Below are positions 56,341-64,000 of a stretch of 64,000 nucleotides of DNA, piece after piece. Origin of the DNA: Zygnema cylindricum (taxonomy: Eukaryota > Streptophyta > Zygnematophyceae > Zygnematales > Zygnemataceae); NCBI GenBank assembly GCA_037447655.1, contig JBBHKE010000826.1:31236-95235 (forward strand), written 5' to 3'. The first letter of the stretch is position 1, and every line of letters starts with the position of its first letter. The position numbers and the translations under genes are program-made. The notes beneath the pieces are model-generated. The model worked only from the letters and a program-made list of their open reading frames with translations, did no database searches and was not told the DNA's origin.

Positions 56341-58103
56341 CTGCAAAAAAGGCATCAGCTTTCTTAAGACATCAGTTTTTCTTAAGACCAGTTTTTTACT
56401 TAGACAGGTGTCGATAGACAAGAGAAAGGGAAAGTAGCATTCGATTGAATAAAATTCAATTCGTGTTTTATTATTATGCATTTGGGTTGGTTTTATTTTA
56501 CGTTTTTGCCTTCGGGTGAGAAGGAGAGTGAAAAATGGAGACTCCATTCTCTACATCCTGTAAATTTGCTTCAAATAGAAATCTAATGAACTTATATTCA
56601 TCCCCCACTGCCTCTAACCAAAACACGGAACAAAAAGATTCACAATTTTTATATTCAAAACTCGAGTTTTTAGAAAAATGTGCTACCCCGAATAACGAGG
56701 TACCAGAAAAAAACCGAAAAGGCCACTATCACGTAAACGTTTATGAAACAGCAATTTAAAGTGGAATGAAAAAACAAAAACAATTTACAAACCCACAGAG
56801 AAACACGAAAAGTTTACAGAAACAAGCAGAGAAACACAAAGAGTTCACAAAAACATGCCGAGAACCACAGAAAGCTTACGAAAACACACCGAGAAACAGA
56901 AAGAGTTAACAAAAATAAGCTGATAACCGGAAAACGTTACCTGAAGTTCACAAAAAACCAAAAAGAACAAAAAGAAAGTACCTAAGGTGGAGAGGAAACA
57001 CTAATTTGGGTGCTGGAGATACCGCAGAAAGGACGAATACTTTGACTAGTTAAATTTCTTAGTTTAAAACACAAAAACACAAAAATAAATAAAACAAAAA
57101 ATCTGCATTTTTTTTACTAATCCACACTAATTCTGGTGCATGGGCCATTGCAGAAAGTACAGGGTAGAGAAATCCCGGATTTTTTTTTTTTTTTAAAAAC
57201 CGTTTAAATTTTTTTTTAAAGAAAAGCATAAATTGTTTTTCAAAGATATAGAGAAAATTCCGGGTGAAAAAAACCAGGAAAATACCACATCCCCTCTTAA
57301 TCTACACTAAATTTTGTGCATATTCTTCACAAAAAGCCCCAAAACCATCAAACTCTATTCTGAACTCAACTCCTCCCCCTAAAAAACTCCCCCCAAAAGG
57401 CCCCGAAAAAATTCCTAAAAAAAAACAAAAACAAAAGAGAACACCAAAAAAACCCAAGTCAATCCCAAAAAACCCCAGAAAATTTTCAAAAAAATCCTCG
57501 CACAAACCTTGTCATCCTCCAGCTCTATCCCACACTAATTCCGGTGCAAAAAAAAGCACGGGTCAAGAAATCCCCCCAAATAATCTGAAATATTCAGAAA
57601 AAAATTCAAAACATCCCAAAAAAAACCCAGAAAGTCATCATCATTTTTCCAGCCTAATCCACACTAATTCTGGTGCAAATTTGCCGCAGAAAGTCAGAGT
57701 TGACAAATCCTGAAAAAATAAATCCGAAACAAATCAAAAATCCACATAAAAGCCCCATAAAAATAACAAAATGTCTTTAAGAAAATGTCAGAAGGTCCTC
57801 ACCACTAGTAACGGGCGGAGAGATATTGAGGGTCACGAGGCGCAGCTGTATGTTTCACAAATTGGAGCAATCCCTGACGATCAAAAAGAAAACAGAAAAC
57901 AAAGAAAAGATTCTGTAAAAAAAAAAACTTGGAGAGAGAGAGAGAGAGAAAGAGAGACCAGCTCTCCCTCTCTCTCACTCTTCCTTTTAAAAGTGGATAT
58001 GGACTAAAATCGTACAAACAGTGAACAATTGCAGTGCAAAAACACCTCAACTTCCATTCGTTCAAGGATTAAAAATGAAAGTTTCGCATAGAAAAAGAAT
58101 AAT
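56341..58103 (-). other. probable intron or upstream region of the SUD1-like gene
   Basis: AT-rich. Holds five spaced copies of a CACTAATTCTGGTGC-type motif (57003-57700) and a short GA run (57933-57957). The expected preceding DOA10 exons were not found. Confidence 0.5.
57003..57700. repeat. five spaced copies of a CACTAATTYTGGTGC motif
   Basis: Copies at about 57000, 57123, 57302, 57529 and 57662, several followed by GCMGCAGAAAGT-like sequence. Spacing 120-230 bp, so a decayed tandem repeat with about 150-bp units. Confidence 0.6.
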
Positions 58104-58165
58104 GCCACACTATTAGCTCATCCTCTAGTCTGTGGCCTGATTAAGGCGATGGACTAGATTTTGAT
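58104..58165 (+). other. tRNA-Ser-like fragment
   Basis: GTGGCCTGATTAAGGCGATG then GACTAGATT resembles the D-arm and anticodon arm of a plant tRNA-Ser, but the rest does not fold. A weaker relative lies near 63090-63135. Probably a retroposed fragment. Confidence 0.25.
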
Positions 58166-58551
58166 TCCCGCCTTCACCTCCTGTCCTCTTACAACTCCAT
58201 GTCAGCATCAGTCAACTCTTATCCTTGCTAAGATAATTACTGCTGCTCAAGATGTCACATTAGTCTTTGTTTTATTGCACCTTTGACCCTCACTCTAATT
58301 GTGACGTGACACAGGGAAGTCGGCCGGTTTCGGAGGGAGAGGGAGGCGATCGGAAACATCAAACACTGTTCCTCATTTTCAAAAAAAGCCTCCCGCCATC
58401 CTCGGCTTGCATCGGAGCTCGAGACGGAGCGATTCCTTCCCCGCTGCCAAAAATAAGAACAGGAGGAAATCGCCGAAAACAGAATCGGCCGCGAATCGCC
58501 ACCTTCCCGGAAAGGCACAACTGCCAGCTGGCAACTGCAGAAGGGTTGAAA

Positions 58552-58806
58552 AAACAAAAGAAAAGACGAAAAGAAAAGGACAAGCAAAAAGATAAGGAAC
58601 GGAAAGGAGTGGAAAAGAGAAGGAAAAGTGAAAGAAAACGGCAGGTAGAACAAAATGAAAGGAAAGAAAAAACGAAAGGACAGGAAAGGCAAGGCAAGGC
58701 AAGAAAAGGAAAAAGGAAAGGGAGGAACGGAAAGAAGGAAAGGAAAGGAAGAAAGGGAAAGAAAAGAATGGAAAGGATGATAGGGAAGGGAAGGAAAAAC
58801 AGAAAA
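58552..58806 (+). repeat. purine-rich tract (GGAAA/GAAAG)
   Basis: About 250 bp almost without pyrimidines on the plus strand. The Lys/Arg-rich frame through it is a product of composition. Confidence 0.85.
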
Positions 58807-58811
58807 TGATC

Positions 58812-59383
58812 TAGTGTGGTGCATCGGCAAGAAATCTATCGCGATAACACCGACACCGATAGCTATCGGTGGTCGAACGGTCAGGGGTCCCGATATATCG
58901 CTCCGAGACCAACAAATTATTTATCGGCGATAAGTAAAAAAAAAAGTGCGCTATATAATAGTACTTAATAATGCATTGTATTATATAATTAGCTGAATAT
59001 AGCGTGGCATGCCACGCATGAAATTCTGTTCCGTTCTCTGTAGTAAATGAGTTTAGTACGGGAAGCGACGCACGTTAACGTTAACAAATTTACAATACTA
59101 TTTTATAGTACTAAACGTATAGTACAGCAAACTAAAAATTTGAATTACGTCGTAATGCGTAACTCCGTATAGCTGTACGGAATAAACCGAATAATTGTAC
59201 TGTCCGTACATTTATCGCCAATTGTTATCGGTATCGCTGTTATCGCAATAAAAATCGGATATTATCGGTTTTTTATCGGCGATAACACCAGTTTCGATAT
59301 ATCGTGCCAATATATCGATTATCGGCAAGCCTAAAAAAGGTACATATCGATTATCAACAAAACCTTGCCGATACACAACACAA
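58812..59383 (+). mobile_element. TATCGG-rich MITE, 572 bp (unfilled copy)
   Basis: Inverted ends TAGTGTGGTGCATCGGCAAG and its partner (59364-59383) agree at 17 of 20 positions. The interior is rich in TATCGGCGATAA. It is a paralogue of 61269-62814 and lacks the insertion found there. Flanks AAATGATC and AGAAAATC are only a partial match. Confidence 0.75.
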
Positions 59384-59415
59384 AGAAAATCGCTGAACAT
59401 AAAGTGAACCTACAT

Positions 59416-60219
59416 CAGAGGTCGCAAAAGTCAAAAAAAATCATACCCGAAACCGACCGTTTTTTTTTTTTCAAAATCTGAGTAACCGACGCCCGACCGA
59501 GTTTTGTCACGCTCCAAAATTGTTAACCGTTAACCGACCGCCCGCGCCGGATCCGGAACGGATTCGGTTGCCAAATTTTGGGGGTCGGGCGGTTACGGTC
59601 GGTTGACTCACCAGGAAAAAAAAAAACGGTTAGTTACGGTCGGTCAAACAAAAAACCAAAAAAATGAAAATTTTGTACTTTTTTTTTCCAACATTATTGT
59701 TCTTTGTACTTTTGGTATCGTGGAAGTACGTGGCATCATGATTAGCGTCGCAAATCTGACACGGTACTGTAGTAAGCTATTTATTTCGAAAATCTTAGAG
59801 AACGCGACAAAACGTCTCAAATCTGACACGGTCGTACAATATTCATTTCGCAAATCTTAGGCAACGCGACAAAGCGTCGCAAATCTGACACAGTAGTACA
59901 CTATTCATTTCGCAAATCTTAGGGAACGTGACAAAGCGTCACAAATCTGACACGGTAGTAACACTATTCATTTCGTATATCTTAGGGAACGCGACAAATC
60001 GTAATTATTGGCTTTTTCCGTCGTACATTGATTAATTTTGTACTTTTCAGGTTACGGGCGGGCACGGTCGGTTGATTTTTTTTTTCGTAAACGACGGTCG
60101 GTTAACGGTTAACAATTTTGGAGCGTGACAAAACTCGGTCGGGCGTCGGTTACTCAGATTTTGAAAAAAAAAAAACGGTCGGTTTCGGGTATGATTTTTT
60201 TTGACTTTTGCGACCTCTG
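59416..60219. mobile_element. hAT-like element with 125-bp perfect inverted ends
   Basis: 804 bp. The ends (59416-59540 and 60095-60219) are exact inverted copies over 125 bp, including a 12-base T run, and begin CAGAGGTCGCAAAAGTC, a hAT-type terminus. The interior holds a four-copy tandem repeat and no transposase. The two flanking octamers (ACCTACAT and CCGCTCAG) do not match. Confidence 0.8.
59746..59999 (+). repeat. 62-bp tandem repeat, four copies
   Basis: Units start at 59746, 59813, 59875 and 59937 with CGTCGCAAATCTGACACGGT and end with AACGCGACAAA. Confidence 0.92.
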
Positions 60220-61268
60220 CCGCTCAGTGGAGTGGGGGGGAGGGGGTACGTACGATTTTTCGTACATAATTCCGTACCCAATCTCGTACTATATATGTAC
60301 GGATATATCGAGGACTTTCCTCAATCGATAATCGATATATAGAATATCGAAATTATCGTGATACGAAATAACCCGATACCCAACACTAAAGTAACCTACA
60401 AATCATAGATGTCCCGTGCGCACAATACGCACGAAACAAACGCGCGAAAACTACGCACGATACGCATTTAACGATGAAAAAAATGTTATAAAATGCGTAC
60501 GAATTGGACAACTACAAAAGGCTACAAATCGATCACCGTTGGAGTTCGTTCTAAGGCCTATTCTCCATTAGGCGGTCCCAGTAAACATGCGGATACGTCT
60601 ATTTCTAGTGTTTACTGGCACGACCTTCCATTATGTCGTGCAAGTAGACATCGTTTCTCAATTATGGTTGGCGTCACGTAGGTTAATAGATTATTAAAAT
60701 CTAGAAATGTTCTTCAAGCTGGAAATCTGTATTGATATTTGTACGGGCGGAGGTAGTTAATGATTCGTACGAAATCTTTGAGACCATATTTTAATTTTGA
60801 AATTGAAAATCAAAATTTTGAAACTAAATGTCAAAAAGGCGCTGCAAACTTTTAAGGTCAGCGGATGTCAGGAGGAGCGTGCGAAGATATTTCAGTCAAC
60901 CTTCATACACCGTGGTGGAAGGCACATGGCGTGTACCACGTGTTCGATTCTCATTGCCTATTCGTGGTGGAATTTTATTTTTCTTTTCACGTGTACCAAA
61001 GGTACGCAACCAGTGTGAAGAAACTCTCCTCGCCGAGGAGAGTCTCTTCAAACTGGACGATGTGCGTGATTGCTTCGAGAATCTAAAAAAGTGAAAAATC
61101 CAACAGTCGATACTTACGCCTATAATATTGGAGCCATCCTGTAGACATGTTTCGTCATGTTTCTTATGACAAAAAAAAAATATGAATCTGTACGATATCG
61201 TACAACATCCAGTAAACAACCCCACTTTTCCTCTGATGGAAGTTCACCCTAATGAATAGAAAATGATC
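60220..61268. other. repeat-rich intergenic DNA
   Basis: Includes a right-end piece of the TATCGG MITE family (about 60297-60392, ending CCAACACTA) and one end of the TAGATGTCCCGTGCGCA family (60407 on). Overlapping frames at 60797-61225 have no recognisable domain. Confidence 0.55.
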
Positions 61269-62814
61269 TAGTGATGTGTATCGGCACGAAATTTATACCT
61301 ATAGGGCAATAGATATCGGCGGTCGAACGGTCAGGGGTCCAGATATATCGCTTCGAGACCAACAAATAATTTATTGGCGATAAGTAAAAAAAAAAGTGTG
61401 CTATATAATCGTACTTAATAATGTATTGTATTATATTATAGAGTGTATCCTAGTTGTTCAATACGTGCGTTTTTTTCATTTTTTCCAGTTTCTACGTATT
61501 GTAAGTGACTTTTCAAAACATCGCAAAAAAACGTCAATTGTAAATTGAAACTGTAATTTTACGGCGACCTCTAGACAAATTACGGTAACTTTTACAATTT
61601 TTACGGAAACTATACGAGAGTTGACGAAAAGATTCGATGCACGTATCCGTACTTTATGTTTAGTAACCTAAACACTATGTACACGGATATGTACGGAAAT
61701 TTATCGTCACGTCTACGGATATTTCCAAAAAGAGACGTTGCGGCGTCACACTATTTGAGCGTCGTAAGTTCAAAATGTGTACGGGCGTCTTCTTCAAATT
61801 TTCGAAAAGGAGTCGCCATAAATACTTCAACGGTCGAAAGCAAAAATTTAAGGAAGACGCCATTATCGACGCCACGGCAATAGTTAGTAAACTATCGTTG
61901 AAGCCGTTGACGAAGAAGTCACAGACTTCCAAATAAACAACCGTGCCTAACGTCAGGCAATGTTGAATAATGAAAATTTTCATTTGTATATGGCGTGTAC
62001 TTTGTTTTTTTTAAGTTACATGCTCTCGAAGAGGTAGAGAGAGAAGGCCATGGCTGCCTTTTTGTGACAGACAGACAATTTTATTTTGACAAACTAGATG
62101 CGTTTGGCAGGAGTTAAACTTGGGCCTACGTACGATCCTTATACCAGTTGAGAGATTTAACCGTAACCAGTTGATGTAGATGTTCCAATGCATGCATGAA
62201 GTGTGATAGGTATTTGAATATGTAATATTTTCTACCACTCATTTCACAGCAAAGCGTACAAATTGCAGTACATGTTAAATTCAAATTTTTAACATGTACG
62301 GATTTGTACCGAAAAAAAAAATCATTAACATTTTTGACGATTTTTTCAAATAGACCTCTCCAATTTCTACGTATTGTACGCGCGCTCGAATCGTGCGTCG
62401 AATACATTTTGAACAACTATGGAGTGTATATAGCGTGGCTTGTCAAGTATGAAATTCTGTTCCGTTCTTTTGAGTACGTGAGTTAAGTACGAAAAGCGAC
62501 ACACGCTAACGTTAACAAATTTGTAATACTATTTTATAGTATTAAACGTATAGTACAGCAAACTTATAATTTGAATTAGGTTATAATACGTAGCTCAGTA
62601 TAGTTTTGCGGAGTAAACCGTATAATTGTACGATCCGTGCAGTTATCGCCAACTGTTATTGGTATCGCTGTCATCGCGATAAAATACAGATATTATCGGA
62701 TTTTTATCGGCGATAACACCAGTTTCGATATATCGTGCCAATATATCGATTATCAGCAAGCCAAAAAAAGGTACATATTGATTATCAGCAAACCCTTGCC
62801 GATACACAACACTA
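61269..62814 (+). mobile_element. TATCGG-rich MITE split by a hAT insertion
   Basis: Same family as 58812-59383, including part of the flanks. Without the inserted element and one duplication it would be 565 bp. The right end is GATACACAACACTA. Confidence 0.8.
61441..62429. mobile_element. non-autonomous hAT-type element, 973 bp, nested
   Basis: Flanked by GAGTGTAT on both sides (61441-61448 and 62422-62429). Inverted ends CCTAGTTGTTCAA and CATAGTTGTTCAA agree at 12 of 13 positions. The paralogous MITE at 58.8 kb shows the site without insertion. Inside, a TTTCTACGTATTGTA motif occurs near both ends. No transposase recognised in the frames at 61656-61983. Confidence 0.85.
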
Positions 62815-63121
62815 AGAAAATCGCTAAACAGAAAGTAAATCTACATTCGGTAAATGATAAATTCAAAATTCTTGCCCAGTTAGAATTTCTCAGACGCCGC
62901 TCTATGGGGTGGAGGAGTTCCATGTACTCTGTCAAACTGCTGCACATGCACTTTTAATAATGTGTTTTGTGAAATCAATTTAAGAAGTTCACATGCGATC
63001 CCGTAAAGACTTTGATGACTCAGTACGTCGAGTGCTCACGCAATTTCGGTAACGTCACCCCAAATGGCAGGATCATCATCTAGTTTCGCGTGATAGCTCA
63101 TCATTTAGTTCGTGGCCCAAT
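62815..63121. other. intergenic DNA, nothing recognised
   Basis: Short unique-looking stretch between two elements; its first 35 bases are shared with 59384-59418 as part of the duplicated flank. Confidence 0.5.
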
Positions 63122-63725
63122 TAAGGGTGAAGTTCCATTAGACATTTTTGTAATTGTACGGCCAACTCTACAGATCAGGTCGATTGAGTCGATGTTCGAT
63201 CACGTAGAGTCTGTAAACCACGCGTTCTAAATTGGTAGGCGCCACGCAAGCTACGATCCGATAATGAAAATCTTTCAGATTTTTAGCATCGACAACCTTA
63301 ACTTCAAATCTTTACCATGTACCAACGTACTTCAACAAACTTGTATGCTTTCTCATTTTTTATGGTTTCTGTTTTTTAACATAACAAAAGTCTCTTTTGA
63401 GAAATAGTGTGACAAATAAAATTTATCGAAAATAGAGTGACAAAGAAATGTTACGAAATTTTCGTGTAATTTCCGGTTTTATTTTGGAATGCGCTCGTCA
63501 TGTGCTAATCTTAAGATATTTCGTTGGTTTTGCATCATGACACGTAGCTTAATCGTCCAGCGTGTCACGATTTTTTTTTTCGGTATCCGCCAACCCACCT
63601 TCTCGAGGTGGGTTGACAATTACAGAGAAAAACAAAGTGAACGCCTCACAAATGAATATCTGACGGTCAGTATTATTTCCACACCCAACCGCCTATGGCT
63701 TTTTTTTTTAGCACTGTGCGACCTG
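63122..63725 (-). mobile_element. Harbinger-like MITE copy, inverted
   Basis: TAA then GGGTGAAGTTCCATTAGACA at 63122-63144 matches the right end of 14903-15615. Homology in reverse orientation continues to about 63720 (shared CGTGGTTTACAGACTC and CGTGACACGCTGGACGA). The other terminus is not found inside the window. Confidence 0.7.
63591..63615. other. perfect 9-bp hairpin inserted in the MITE copy
   Basis: CAACCCACC, a 7-base loop, then GGTGGGTTG. The matching place in the 14.9-kb copy has no such sequence. Confidence 0.7.
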
Positions 63726-64000
63726 CTAATTCGATGCACAGTACTACGTTTTGGTTGCTTTATAGAATTCTAATCGTGTACTGCTCGCGTAAGGTTTTAT
63801 TTTGGCCTTTAATGTGCTTTTAAAGCATTGTAAAGAAACAGTGAGATAAAAGCTATTTAAAATAAACAGTGTGATAAAGAGTTTTCTCTGAAAACAATAC
63901 AATTTTTTGTCTTTGGTATTTTTTACTCTTTCGTATGTTCAAACAACTTCATGCAACCATGTACCATTTCTAAACTTCAATTCCAACAGCTACGATTTTT
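63726..64000. other. window edge, nothing recognised
   Basis: AT-rich, no long frame and no identified terminus. Confidence 0.5.

Noticed and set aside
57804-57873. Possible further SUD1 exon (GLLQFVKHTAAPRDPQYLS) with a good acceptor
   Set aside because: Only loose similarity to the family's GVLxFLRDPxDP segment and a stop before the donor; too weak to list.
58267-58809. 180-codon Lys/Arg-rich frame on the plus strand
   Set aside because: Most of it is the purine-rich tract; no domain and no support from neighbours.

Overview
The window is nuclear DNA from a plant-lineage (streptophyte) eukaryote with long introns and many repeats. The evidence is two split genes with GT-AG introns, a plant-type secreted leucine-rich-repeat (LRR) protein, a plant SUD1/DOA10-like ubiquitin ligase, and decayed Ty1/copia retrotransposons. 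I cannot name the species; a charophyte, bryophyte, lycophyte or fern would all fit.

Gene 1 (minus strand, about 45.6 kb down to 2.4 kb) is the main result. Six exons can be linked in one reading frame: signal peptide, plant LRR N-cap, an exactly 72-nt LRR exon, a second LRR start plus cysteine-rich and EGF-like domain, a proline-rich linker, and twelve heptapeptides of the GKHPPGV type ending in a stop. Every intron phase agrees and the joined length is 933 nt (310 residues). If the chain is right, one intron of about 38.06 kb (6957-45020) holds almost all the repeat content of the window.

That intron contains: AT-rich DNA; four hexanucleotide-type arrays (8.5 kb, 11.3 kb, the pyrimidine tracts, and an 8.7-kb TTCACR array at 27.5-36.2 kb); eight copies of a conserved core followed by AT-rich and then simple-repeat DNA (15.8-36.8 kb), including a near-identical 2.5-kb tandem duplication; pieces of two copia elements; a Harbinger-like MITE with TAA target duplication; and a complete 6,050-bp copia element (38367-44416) inside a pyrimidine tract with a perfect 5-bp target duplication.

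Gene 2 (minus strand, 51.9-56.3 kb) is the C-terminal part of a SUD1/CER9/DOA10-type ER membrane E3 ubiquitin ligase. Five exons are clear and one is possible. A block of conserved sequence is missing between the last two clear exons, and the last exon has a one-base frameshift in a T run, so this copy looks broken (or the assembly is wrong there). The RING-CH end is not in the window.

The rest (45.7-51.9 kb and 58.8-64 kb) is a field of small DNA transposons: three hAT-type elements (one with perfect 8-bp target duplications, one nested in a MITE whose empty paralogous site is also present, one with 125-bp perfect terminal inverted repeats), a TA-flanked MITE, a Harbinger-like copy, a possible tRNA-derived SINE head and several short tandem repeats. 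The two genes show no sign of working together; they only share strand and neighbourhood.
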